From positions 33,144,214-33,208,213 of the forward strand of contig CM049320.1 of the NCBI GenBank assembly GCA_026874595.1: DNA of 64,000 nt, given 5' to 3'. Positions 47,026 to 58,879 of the stretch are shown piece after piece. The stretch comes from Sipunculus nudus (Eukaryota > Annelida > Sipuncula > Golfingiida > Sipunculidae). Under the pieces are notes generated by a model. That model made no database searches. It saw nothing but the letters and a program-made list of their open reading frames with translations, and had not been told where the DNA came from. Numbering within the stretch: position 1 is the first letter of the stretch; every line of letters begins with the position of its first letter. The position numbers and the translations under genes are program-made.

Positions 47026-50000
47026 GACTTACATACGCCCTCAATGACGGGACGTATGTTTAACCCATGTCTCTCGTCTGTCCATTAACTTATTGTGTCG
47101 CTGCAATTCGAGAGATTTTCATGAAACTCACCATATCTTCTAACCAAGAGATTATCTCACTCTTAGTTTGATAATAGACAATATTCACACATTTAATTGG
47201 GTCAGAGGTCACCAAGCAACTAAGGTCGCTAAGGAAAAACCTCCATTTTTTATTTGAAATCTATATTTACACTTCAGGACTGCCTAATATCAAAACCACT
47301 CATCTGGTTTTCTTCATATTTACCATAAATATTCCTCTATATAGTTCCTATGTACATGCCAGATATTAAGTCAGTATTGTTTAATTTAAAAAAGTTATGG
47401 GCCCAAACATAATGGACTTTGTAAACAAATCAGGAAGATATTTGGTCACTTAAGACCAAAAGTGTTAAAGGTAGGGACTTTTTTCAGTAATACAACTTTA
47501 ATTAATCAAAATTTAATTGTATACCAAAATTAGATCAAAATTTGTTAAATTTTTTTAAATATTGGCAAAAATATAAAATTGGTACCTTAAATTTTGCCCA
47601 ACTTTGCCAGCACGTTTTTTTCCTGTAAGTACTGTGGATTTAATTTTTACAGCATGTATACATTAGGATTTAATCTGTTAAAATCTGAAATTTGAAAATA
47701 AAAGCTGCAAAATTAGGCTAGTTATTGAATTTTTTTGAGGCTCTTGTATATCCTTACATTGTCAAGCAGTCCACTTTGATGACTGTAGGTCATTCAGTGC
47801 ACATCTCTTTGCTCCCCAGGCTGTTGGCATAATTTTAGATGTCCCCAAAATCTCCTACCATACCGAAAATTGGGTCATTAGGACTTCGTTCCTTTGAGAT
47901 ATTAAGGAAAAACCTCCGTTTTCCATAAAAAAGCCATTGTAACACTTCAAGGCTGCCTAATATCAAAACCACTGATCTGTTTTTGATCATATTTAGTATT
48001 CACATTCTTTCATACATTTTCTATGAACATACCAAAAATTAGGTCAGTATTGGGTATTATTTTGAAGTTATGGGCCAAAATATAATGAAATTTTTAAAAA
48101 AATCAGGAAATATATTTACTCACCTAACATGAGAATTGCTGAACCTAGAGACTTTTTTCAGGAATATAACTTTATTTAATCAAGATTCAATTGTTTACCC
48201 AAAATTAGATCTGAGTTTTGCAAATTTTTCAAGTTATTAGCATAAATAAAAAATCAATACCTTAAATTTTGTCCAACTTTGGCACTGTTGATTTAATTTT
48301 CACAGCATATATACATAAGGGTTTAATCTTTTAAAATCTGAAACTTCAAAGAAATTGATTTTATTCACGTTTTCATACACCATGTCAAGTTTTGTTTGCA
48401 TCTAGCCCACCTAGTAGTACAGCCTTCACTTGCATTATGTAACCCACCCCAGGCAGCTTGCCTTGGCTCAGCTTGGCCACTACCAGCAGGCTTCCCCTCT
48501 GCCCTGCACTCTCCCCCCCCCCCCCCCCCCCGATGGTGCATAAACTAGATGAATGTTATTATTTTCTGTATTTGATTCATTCTTATTCTAGGCTATGCTA
48601 CATTTTAGATTTTGTATTGTACCACCAGGGTTACAATGATTAAAGTGTACATTTAATTGTGTCCACAAAGTGGTGTATTGCTATGAAAGTGTGGATGTTC
48701 ATCAGATACGTAATTCCTTACTTCAGAAGAGTAAAAACTTCACCAGGTGTGAAATTGACTATTAATTCCAGTAATAAATTAAAACTGGGATAGTAATTAG
48801 CACAATGATACTGTTTGTCCCTCATTCAGCCAACAGTGTGTATACTTTATTTGAAAAGATGTTTTATTTTATCAAATTTACTGAATCTTTTATTTTATTT
48901 TGGTGAATAAAATTAAGCATGTACTGAAAACTCCAATGTGCAAAACTTTTTAATAGTGATTCAAGGAATATTCTTGTAGATGCCATGTTGTGGCATTATT
49001 TTCTTTTAAATTCAGTTTAAACATTTATGATTTAAAAATAATAAAATATATGTGTATGCATAATATGACCCAATATGAGCTACACTCTGGATATATGATG
49101 ATTGCAACTTTTGCAACAATTCTATTATTTTAACTTATAGTTTCAGTTTTTTACTCTGTATATATAATGATTGCAATTTTTGCAACAATTCTAATATTTT
49201 AACTTATATTTTCAGTTTTTTTTAATTAAAAATTTATAAAACCTGCAAATAAAAAAAAAATGATTCAGATAAAAACTTCTCAATGGAAAAAGTGGATATG
49301 CTTAAAAAAAATAGGCTTATATATAAACTTAAATGCATTATTCCCTTGAAAGTGAAATAAAGGCATTAGTCCATTCTGTCCACTTGCCTGTCCATCTGTA
49401 AATTTTCATATGCATCATAGTATCTCAAAACTTTTACTGTTTTTCTTCATGACAGTCTTGTCAGAGTATTAGTTTGCAATCATATATTTAGAACTTTACT
49501 ATAACCAAGTAGGAGGGCCCCGTTCCTCTTAGCTTTTCATATTCTTATATAAATGAAAAACATTACAATAGAATATTTCTACATCCACCTTCGTGCTGCC
49601 CTTTCTTTTCCCTTCTCCGAACCCCATCCCAAAGTCAGCCTCAGTAAGCAAGAACAAGATGAATCAGATATATTCATACTTTAATATTTTGTATAACTAT
49701 TTGTCCATAGGTACCTATGTACATGCCAGAAATTATGTCAATATTGTGTAATATGTAGACATAGTGGGCATCACAATAATGTACCTTGTCAAGACTAAGG
49801 AGATATTGTGTCATACAGTCACAAAATCATAAATCACTTCATCAGCATAGTTAATCATAACATCATATCTGCCAAATTGAAAGCTTGCAGACTACCATAC
49901 ACTTTAGATCCTTCAACAAATAGCCTTATCATCATTCTACTACTGCTTATTACTGCTGTCATTGCAATGATTGCATTCATATTTGCTCAAATATATCACA

Positions 50001-50235
50001 ATTTCAACCTCTCCTAAATAAACAAAAAATAAACCACTATATTTTACTCTATTAATCCACCAGTCAGGTAATTTCATTTATCATTTACTCACATATTACA
50101 TTACATTCCTTTATAATAGCTCAACATGTCCATGATATTCATAAGCTTTATCGACTCGATATATTTCACAGTGGAGAAACATTTATAGTCCAATCACGAT
50201 CAGCTCAGCGCCGTGACCCATGGGTCCCTTGTTTT
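47026..50235 (+). mobile_element. Family A element, copy 4 (A2 tail) with a foreign head
   Basis: From about 47228 to 50235 the sequence follows family A2, ending CAGCTCAGCGCCGTGACCCATGGGTCCCTTGTT. The usual AGCTCAGCTGACT hairpin head is absent. In its place (47026-47220) is a different hairpin, ACATACG-CCC...GGG-A-CGTATGT, followed by a CTCTCGTCTGTCC tract and GTCAGAGGTCACCAAG. It is therefore chimeric or belongs to a sister family. It has a 19-nt poly-C run at 48513-48531. No coding capacity. Confidence 0.7.
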
Positions 50236-51120
50236 GTACGGGGGTCATTGGTCATCTGTACATTAACCCATTATTTCTCAGAAATGGCAGGAGCTACCAT
50301 CCCCAGATTTTATGCAATAATCTGTCACATATCAAATGTTGTGGGAGTTTATTTATTTGCTATCTGGGTTTACTTAGATTTATAGGGAAAAAGCTGAAAA
50401 ACCTTTAAAAGTCTTCTTCTTGTAAACAGTCCAGCCAAATTGTTCAATATTTTGCAGAAATGGTCCAAGAGGCAAGCCCTCTCAAGTTTGTTCAAATGGT
50501 TTGCATTTGATGAATTTTAGTGGAGTTACATGAATTTGAACAGTCATTTGGCCAAGTAAGCATACTGACATAGTAATCTCAGAAATGACAGAAGCTAGCA
50601 TTACCAAGTATTGTGCAAATGTTGGTCAAATGACTCATATTTGAAGTTGCAGATTTTGTGGTGCCACCTACATTGACCATTTTTATGGGCAAAAACCTCA
50701 TAATTTTAGCCTCTTTCAGCTTAAAATGTTTATGATGAAACTGTCAAGTTGAATCGTTCAATTTTTCAAAAGAATTATCCTAGGACATGGTTCTTTCAAT
50801 CATATCAGAAAAGCTTTTGTTGCTTTTATGGCCATTATTATGTCTATTTCAAACTGAGGACTGCAAAACTGTTTTTCTACAAAATTATTGTTTCAATTAT
50901 AACTTCTGTAACATTGCACAAAAATTATTCTTAGGTGGCCTTTGTTCAAGTTTACTTGAATGATTTTTGGCAGAAGTATTGGACCTTTAACAATGAAAAA
51001 ACTGCATCTTTTATTATTCTAGATATTTTGATAAATATTATGAATATGTCAGCATGAAAAAAAGCATTTTAGCCAAAGTCTTTCAGTATGTGTAAACAGA
51101 TTCACCAACACAAAAATTGT
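50236..51120 (+). repeat. diverged ~300-bp repeat pair
   Basis: TTTCTCAGAAATGGCAGGAGCTACCA near 50270 and the similar ATCTCAGAAATGACAGAAGC near 50576 mark two diverged copies about 305 bp apart. GGTGCCACCTACATTGACC near 50670 echoes the GGTGGCGCCACCTACATT core of the 280-bp family B monomers. This may be an old relative of that satellite. Confidence 0.5.
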
Positions 51121-51242
51121 GTCTGTAACTTTAAATAGGTTGATAAACTGCCAACTGTTTCAGATTTGGCAACAGATCAAGTGTTTATTCAGTGCAGCCA
51201 GATATAGGTCAAGAGTTCAATCAGTGCAGCCAAGCACAAGGC

Positions 51243-51345
51243 ATGTGATCACCTCATAGGTAACATGTGATCACCTCATGGGCGACATGTGAACACCTCA
51301 TGGGCACCATGTGATCACCTCATGGGTGTCATGCCCCTCAGGGCA
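51243..51345 (+). repeat. 22-bp minisatellite
   Basis: Unit CATGTGATCACCTCATGGGY, with copies starting at 51243, 51265, 51287, 51308 and a partial at 51330. Confidence 0.8.
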
Positions 51346-51369
51346 GGGCCCCTGCATGAGCTTATGCAA

Positions 51370-51720
51370 TGGTGTGGCTACTATTTCAGACTTGGCATAG
51401 GCTAGAGGTCAGTCTCGATCTATTTATAGCTTTGGCAGACTGCCAACTATATCAGATTAGGCAACAGGTCAAGAGTTCACTCAGTGCAGCCAGGTATGGG
51501 TCAGGAGTTCACTTAGTGCAGTGGCTGCATTCTATTTATAGTATTAGCAGACTGCCCACTGCATCAGATTTGGCACCAAAGTTCAGCCTTGATCTATTTA
51601 TAGTTTTGGCAGACTACCAACTGTGTCAGATTATGCAACAGGTCAAGAGTTCACTCAGTCTAGCCAGGTGCAGGTCATGAGTTCACTCAGTGCAGTAGCC
51701 TGAGCTAGCAAATTTGTCAC
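51370..51720 (+). repeat. irregular tandem repeat with CACTCAGTGCAGCCAGG motif
   Basis: Phrases such as TTCACTCAGTGCAGCCAGG, ATCTATTTATAG and GGCAGACTGCCAACT recur several times between about 51180 and 51700 with variable spacing. A long + strand open frame across it (51369-51680) is a by-product of the repeat. Confidence 0.6.
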
Positions 51721-51844
51721 AGTTCACTCGGGGCAACTGCCTTTCTCACCTAAGCCTGGTCAGCCCCATGCATCAGACTCAAGGTAATTTTGATGTATTG
51801 GCCTGATATTTTGACCTATGTGTCTTTGATGGCTTTCTCGTTCA

Positions 51845-52135
51845 CAAGACAGGTGTCACAACCTACAATGACTTTTGCACAGTGTATGTGCCTGCTTATT
51901 TCTACAGAGGAATTTGATATATCAGCCTGAAATTTGGCATATATATATATACAAATCGAATAACTTTGTCATATACAAGACTGGTGGTGCCACTTATAAT
52001 AATTTTTGCACAGTGCGTCCCTGCTTATTTTCAGGAGGGGTTTGGTATATCAGTCTGAAATTGGGCATATGTATATATCTCTAATAGCTTTGTTGTATAC
52101 ATGACTGGTGGTGCCAGCTACAATCATTTTTGTGT
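51845..52135 (+). repeat. ~125-bp tandem repeat related to the family B half-monomer
   Basis: GGTGGTGCCA cores near 51983 and 52107, and a weaker one near 51857, are spaced about 125 bp apart. The intervening text (TATATCAGCCTGAAATTTGGCATAT...AGCTTTGTTGTATACATGACTGG) parallels the family B half-monomer (TTTGGCATGCATATACATCC...TATGACAGG). Confidence 0.55.
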
Positions 52136-52139
52136 TGTG

Positions 52140-52975
52140 TGCACCCATGCCAGAATTTCAGCAGTGATGTTTGTGTAATTGTTTCTTATTCAAAGTGTTT
52201 AGTACTTGCATTGTTCATATATACATGAGAAGTAATGGTCCAGCATTGAAGCATTATATATTATTATTATTTCCCAATGCACAGGTTCGCATTAGGCCTG
52301 TAGGCCTCTTTAATTATTCATCTTGTAAAACTGATATTTCTAATTGAATTTAAACAGGTGTTTTATATATTTATAAACAGATGCATCAACTGCCTTTGCC
52401 AAATATATCAGTTGCCTCTCTTCCCTCAATCATGGCTAAGCCCAAGCATCATTTAAATATCTACTGTATGATGACCATCAACAGCATTTGTCTCCAATGG
52501 ATAGGAACAACAAGACAGTTGTCTAATATGAAGTTTTATTTACATATTCCAATGAATAGATATATTGCCAGCCTGTAAAAGTATACACGCACATTATCAT
52601 ATCCACATACAGTGCTACTACACATGCATACATCAAGGATGCCACATGAAATGCTGATTTGTGAAGTTCAAACTGTGTATCAGCATATTAGAGTTTGATT
52701 CCTGTGGGATTATCTTCACAACCATAACAGATTGATTATGAGTGGCATATTCCATACTTGATGATTATGACCATGAAACACTGGTCTTCTGTGGCTGCGG
52801 GGTTTAAAATTTAAAACATTTTTTTTTTATTGAAAAAAGTAAATAGTTAACAATTGAGACACTATTTGATAAGTTTGAAAATCTAATTTTTATATGATAA
52901 TTCCTGATATTCATTTGATGAATATACCATTCTGACTCATGTCTCTGGTGTCCATATGGTTTCTCTGGCAATGTA
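52140..52975. other. intergenic stretch, no feature seen
   Basis: No supportable exon, hairpin-headed repeat or microsatellite was recognised. Confidence 0.4.
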
Positions 52976-53412
52976 TAAACATTTTTTTCTTATATTGTCA
53001 CTTGAATAAATGAAGTTCAATTTTGTGAAGTCTCCTGTATTAACAGCTCTCTTGTTATGTCCCTTGTATCAACAATATTCTCTCTTGTGATGTCCCCTAT
53101 ATATAATGTTCTTTCTAGTAATGTCTCCTGTGTAAACAGAGATCAATGTATCAACTAAAGTTCTCCATGCTAATAGCCCTTTATCAACACAGCTCTCTGT
53201 GGCATTACTCCCAGTATAGACTTTTTGTTTCCCTTGCAATGGCCCCTGTGTCAACACAGTTTTCATTAAGTCCTCAAGTGTTGATACAACTTTCCCCCGG
53301 TTTATTTCATAGTATCAATATGTAAAAGTTTCCTGGCAGTGTTCCTTGTATCAACACAGGAGATATTCTCACATGGCATAGCCTCCATGCATCAACACAT
53401 ATCATCACTTCA
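52976..53412 (-). repeat. degenerate minisatellite with ATGTCCCYTGTATCAACA motif
   Basis: Variants of the motif recur about ten times at irregular 30-60 bp spacing (for example near 53057, 53090, 53122 and 53341), immediately downstream of the putative exon ending at 53416. Confidence 0.5.
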
Positions 53413-53415
53413 ATT

Positions 53416-53725
53416 TTATATTCCTTGTATCAACAATGTTAAAGTCTTCTTCTTGGTAATGTTAAAGTAAACCTCTCTGAGCATAACACCATATCCTTGA
53501 CCACTGGTCAGTCCAGTCCATGTGTTTTTGAATGTGTAATCATCCTTGTCCCTCGCTATGCAATCCAATTCTCTCCCAGGGTTTCCTGTCATGTAAATAC
53601 GATCATCTTCTGTCACCTGTGGCCTCAGTAACCCGGGGGTGGGGGCCTCATGCCCCGGGGCGGGGGTGGTCTCATGCCCCGGGGTGGGGGAGGACCCCTC
53701 ATATGGCCAGGGGGAGGTAGTCGAC
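53416..53725 (-). CDS. putative terminal exon of an unidentified gene
   Basis: An acceptor TTTGTTTTAG (reading -) at 53726 is followed by an open frame to a stop at 53418-53416, about 102 codons, entered with two codon bases from a previous exon. A short Pro/Thr/His-rich start with repeated GHE.P/TPG units (HETTPAPGHEAPTPG) leads into a non-repetitive stretch, DDRIYMTGNPGRELDCIARD then TFKNTWTGLTSGQGYGVMLREVYFN. That stretch looks like part of a folded domain but I do not recognise its family. Exon A of the proline-rich gene ends in phase 1, so the two cannot join directly. It could belong to another gene, be a missed-exon continuation, or be a pseudogene. Confidence 0.4.
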
Positions 53726-53905
53726 CTAAAACAAAACGTGTATGATTGTAAATAATGCTTTATCTTGCCAAAGGGAACCACAGTAACATTTCACTATAAG
53801 GCAAAATATGAAATGAAAACAAGGTAAAGTGATCTTAAATGAAGTTCTTTTTGTACAGATATCACTTAATGGTAGTGCTGCATTATAAGGCAAAAAAAAA
53901 AAAGA

Positions 53906-54172
53906 ATGGTTCTCAGGCACTTTTTTTTCAGAAATCAGGGTGGGGGACAATAATTTATCTTAATTTATTTATAAGTTTTCAATAAAAATGTAATATGATC
54001 AGGGAAAAGCATGAAAATAACAGAATTGTTTTGCTAAACAGGTAAAAGCACTACAAAGCAAAGGAAATCTGATCAAAATTGTATTATTTTATCTTCTCGA
54101 AAGATGAAAATCAAAATAAACATTTTTGATTATGGGGGGTTAAAATTGACACGAGAGGTGCCTGAGAACCAT
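53906..54172. mobile_element. MITE G, complete, 267 bp
   Basis: Perfect 15-bp terminal inverted repeats: ATGGTTCTCAGGCAC at 53906 and GTGCCTGAGAACCAT ending at 54172. The interior is shared with the partial copy in Rap1GAP intron 5 (21161-21330). It has no coding capacity. Target duplication is unclear in the A/T flanks. Confidence 0.8.
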
Positions 54173-54412
54173 ACCCTTTATGTTTTTTTTGCCTAAATCT
54201 TGTAATAATAATTAACACACTTAATTCAAGACACTCTGAGAATTCCCGATGTAAATTAAGACTTTGGCAATTTTTTTTCTAATCTGAGTGACAGAGGCAT
54301 TCTGGGATTATTTTTGTTCTTTTGCGTCATGGAACTAAGGTGGTGACCACATCCTGTGATATTTTGGCCAAACAATCGGAACTTTTCTTTAGAGAAGCAA
54401 ATTACAGCAAAG

Positions 54413-54512
54413 TACCGTATTCGACGTAATAAGTGCCCCGGGCGCTCTCAAAATTGAAATTTTCAAATCTTTCTTATACCCTAATAAGCGCCCCCCCCCC
54501 CCCCCCCCCAAC
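54413..54512 (+). mobile_element. MITE F fragment (CGTATTCGACGTAATAAG type) with poly-C
   Basis: TACCGTATTCGACGTAATAAG, then GCCCCGGGCGC, then AATAAGCGC with a 19-nt C run (54491-54509). The same terminal sequence occurs inverted at 60786-60870, so these are two copies of one small element family. Confidence 0.6.
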
Positions 54513-54813
54513 CCACATCTGCCAACTACCAAAGTGCGTTACGATCCTCTGACACTGGCGACTTGTGTACACGTGGTTGACTTCATTCACAGCAATTATA
54601 AAAAAAAACTCACGATCTTTAGTGATGGTTGTGTGAAGTTTTGAGAAAATATTAACTAATCCAAGCGACAGTTCATGAATTAAGCAAGTTAATATCAACA
54701 TATTGCAAGTGTTGGCATGGTTACATGGACAGAACTGAATACTTGAACCTAATCATTTGATCAAAGCTTGGGCGCCACTGATAAATTACAGAAACGGACG
54801 TCACAACATTAAA

Positions 54814-56190
54814 AACAAGGGACCCATGGGTCACGGCGCTCAGCTGATCCTGATTGGACTATAAATGTATCACCATTGTGATACTATATTGAGTAGATAA
54901 AGCTTAGAATATCATGGTCATGTTGGGTTTTATCAAGGAATATAATGTAATATGTGAGTAAATGATATATGAAATAACCTGACTGATGGATTAATATGGA
55001 GTAAAATATAGTGGTTTATTTTTTATTTATTTGGGAGGGGTCGAAAAAAGCAATTTATTTGAGCAAATATGACTGCAATGACAGTATGCTAAGCAGTGGT
55101 ATAATGATGATAAGGCTATTTGTTGAAGGATCTATAGTGTATGGAAAACTGCAAGAGTTCAATTCGACAGATAAAAGGTTTTGATTAACTATACTGATGA
55201 GGGGATTTATGAATTTGTGACTGTATGACATAATATCTTGACAAGATCGGTCTTGACAAGGTGCATTATTTTGATGCCCCTCACGTCTACATATTACACA
55301 ATATTGACATAATTTCTGGCATGTACATAGGTACCTATGGACAAATGGTCAACAGTACTGAACCACCTGGAAGGTTAAAATCTTAAAAATATGAAGAAAT
55401 GTAGATAATGTTTGAGAGGAAGAGGTAATCTGGGCCATGGTTGGTTTATATGATTGAAGAAAATGTTGCAAATAATATTTGAGACCTGACCATGCCTTTC
55501 CATTGGTTACCTTTTTGATAAGCTGTTAACAGTTCAACAGTTTACACATTTGTCTGATGAGATCCAATTTATTTGGTAAACCTTTTTTATCAATTTTATG
55601 ATATGTATACAGTTGCCATAACGTCCTCATTCCACAGGTGCAATGACTTGATGGGGGGGGGGGGGGGGGGGAGGGGTGTTGTGTTATGATCAGAGTTACA
55701 ATGCCTCTGTCTCTCTGTAGATATTTTCTTTAATTATTAAATTTTATGCTATAGCCATAGAACTATTGTTCACAGTGCCAAGGAGCAAAGCCTCAGTGGG
55801 ATGAAGAAGGGGATGGTGAGAGTTACAACACCCTTGCATAAACATACAGGATATGAAATTTAATTCAACAGTGCTTATAAAAAAAAGTTTATTCATGAAC
55901 ATTAAATATTTAAAACAGAAAGAAAGATGGAGAAACAAAGCAAATAATTTTTTTCCCCATTCTACTTAGCCAAGAAAAAATTAACAATATTTGCATTTAT
56001 TCCTTTTTTTTCATTACATAATTTTAATCCAAGTTTCTGAATGTTACTATAAATTTACAGTATAACATACATGTGATTGTGAATATTTCAGTTGATTCAC
56101 ATTTCTAAATTGCATCAACATTTATAGCTAATGTATCTAGTTTATAGTACCTGTCAACAGAATGGGATGGAGGGAGCAAGGGGGGCAATA

Positions 56191-56239
<49 letters not shown>

Positions 56240-58872
56240 AAGAGAGAGAGAAAGAGAGAAAGAAAGATGGAGAAAGAAAGAGAAAAAGCAGAGGAGAGAA
56301 AGAGAGAGAAAGAGAGACCTAGACTCCCAGAGAGAGAGGGAAAGAGAGGCTCTCTGGTAATTACTGCCTGACCCAGCCTGACCCAGACACTCACAGTGGC
56401 AGTAGGTCAGACCTGAAGGTGTTATATAACTGCCCAGTACACTGCATTTATACTGATCTGATGCAAATAATGAAGACATGGTACCTGGAAACTTGAATAA
56501 AATCTACAGTTTTTTATCAATTAATTCAAATTTCAGATTTTAACAGATGAAATGTTAATGTGTACATGCTGTGAAAATTATATCCACAGCACTAACAGGA
56601 AAAATTTGAATATTTATATTTTTTTAAATGGTATCAGAAAAAAAAGAAAAGTATTCTCAGCTATAAAACTAATACATGTGTTAAAATTAATCCAAGGATC
56701 AAAACACCCAATATATCATACCAGGAGCAAACTGGAGTTGGGAATGTTTAATTTTATGAACTGAAATAAAGGACCAGCAATATAAATTTTGATTATTTAG
56801 CCAGTCTCATGTAACAACTGATACAACCATGAGTTATAAGTCAAACAAATTAAAATCTTTAATGAACACTTGTCTGAGTAATATTTTAAATTTTTGACAT
56901 ATTTATTTATTATTTTAATTTTGTAATAAATATAAACCAACAAGTTAAAGACCTGGAAAAGACCTGGAAATTTAGATTAATTTAATATAATCAACTGCAT
57001 CCTTGTCTATCATTATCTTGCTTCATATAATCCCTTATAGTAAACAACAATTTATTTTAATTATTTATTTTTCATTTTTATGGTTGAAATGAAAAATACC
57101 CAATGGTGACTGCATGGTGTTATTTGAAATACAATTTTGGCCATCCATGGAAGATCCATAAATTATCAGTAATTGCAAGGTAATCCCCTGTAACTCATTA
57201 ACTGTAAAGTCCTTTCCATTTATTTTTTTAAGTTCTTATCATAAACCAAAAATTAAAAAAAAAAGTTTATTGTTATGTTTATGGCCTAAACAAATACTAG
57301 TAGAGGGGGTTGGACAGTTAGATCCAGTTGAAGCCACCCAAGAGCTGGCTGGCTGCAGAGTGCCTCGCTTCAAGCATGCATAATTGGCCTGAAAAGTCAA
57401 TGTGGGGACATAAAAGAGGGGCTTCAGTACAGCCAAGGTGTGATATGGTCTCATAAAAACTTTCATAAAAGCTAGTTTTTGACCAATTCCTTTTATAAAT
57501 TCAGAATTGAGAAGCTTAAATCCTTACCAGTGCAAGATATGAAAATTAAATCAACAGTGCTTACAGGGAAAAAACATGCCATGGCCAAAGTTGGGCAAAA
57601 TTTAAGGTACTGATTTTATATTTATGCTAATAACTTATAAAATTTGAAAAATTCAGAACTAATTTTGGGAATACAATTGAATCTTGATTAAATAATGTTA
57701 TATCCCTGGCAAAAAATGTCTACCTTCAGCAATTTTCATGTTAAGAGAGTAAATATATTTCTTGATTTTTTACAAAGTGCATTATGGTTGGGCCAAGAAC
57801 TTAAAACAATTACACGATACTGACATCATTTCTGGCATATGCATAGTGAATGTATAGAAAAATATGTATATTATATATTATCAAAGTCAGATCAGTGGTT
57901 TTGATATTAGGCAATCTTAAAGTGTAACAATGGGGTTTTAATGGAAAAATGAAGTTTTTTCTTAATATCTCGAAGGAATGCAGTCCTAGTGACCAAACTT
58001 TTAGTATGGTAGAGGATTTGGGGGACATCTAACTGTATGCAAAATTTAAGGAACTTAGAGCTGAAGCTCGGGAGCTGAGCTCTAGTAAACTGCATAACAC
58101 TAGCTTGGTGTAAACAATATATGACATGGTGCTTTTAAAACTTGAATAAAATCTACAGTTTTTGATCAACTGGTTTCAAATTTTTTGTTTTAACAGTTGA
58201 AATGGTAACAAAAACATGCTTTGAAAATTAAATCCACAGCAGTTACAGGAAAAAAACGTGCCATGGTCAAACTTGGGCAAAATTTAAGGTACCAATTTTA
58301 TATTTTTGCCAATATTTAAGAAAATTTAACAGATTTTGATCTAATTTTTGGTATACAATTCAATTTTGATTATTTAAAGTAGTATTACTGAAATAAAATT
58401 CCTACCTTTAACACTTTTGGTCTTAAGTGACAAAATATCTTTCCTCATTTTTTTACAAAGTCCATTATATTTGGGCCCATAACTTTTTTAAATTAAATAA
58501 TACTGCCTTAATTTCTGGCATGTACATAGGAACCATATAGAGGAATATTTATGGTAAAAATGAAGAAAGCCAGATGAGTGGTTTTGATATTAGGCAGTCC
58601 TGAAGTGTGAAAATAGATTTCTAATAAAAAATTGAGGTTTTTCCTTAATATCTCGAAGGAACGAAGTCATATTGACCCAATTTTTGGCATGGTAGGAGAT
58701 TTTGGGGACATCTAACTGTATGCCGCATTTCAGATTCGTAGGTCGAACGGTGTCGAAACGTGCCAGTCTTACGGACAGACATCCAGACGGACGGACAGAC
58801 GGCACGACAGACGGACGGACGGCGGACAATGGACCACGACTATAGCTCAGATGACTTATGGTCAGCTGAGCT
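54814..58872 (-). mobile_element. Family A element, copy 5 (A2), minus strand
   Basis: Reading -, it starts at the AGCTCAGCTGAC hairpin (58872), has the GTCCGTC-rich tract at 58780-58840, and ends with GATCAGCTGAGCGCCGTGACCCATGGGTCCCTTGTT at 54814; about 4.06 kb. It matches copy 2 collinearly. Its (GA)n block (56194-56236, GA-rich to 56353) corresponds to the TC block of copy 2. Its poly-G at 55653-55671 corresponds to the 9-nt C run near 26256. Confidence 0.8.
56194..56236. repeat. (GA)n microsatellite in family A copy 5
   Basis: About 21 uninterrupted GA units, then imperfect GA/AAG to 56353. The open frames across it on both strands are low-complexity artefacts. Confidence 0.9.
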
Positions 58873-58879
58873 AAAAAAC

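Noticed and set aside
51369-51680. 103-codon open frame with repeated SLDLFIALADCQL-type text
   Set aside because: Produced by the local tandem repeat; no start context, splice sites or known family.
56105-56479. Ser/Leu-rich and Arg/Glu-rich frames over the GA microsatellite
   Set aside because: Low-complexity translation of (GA)n within a family A element.
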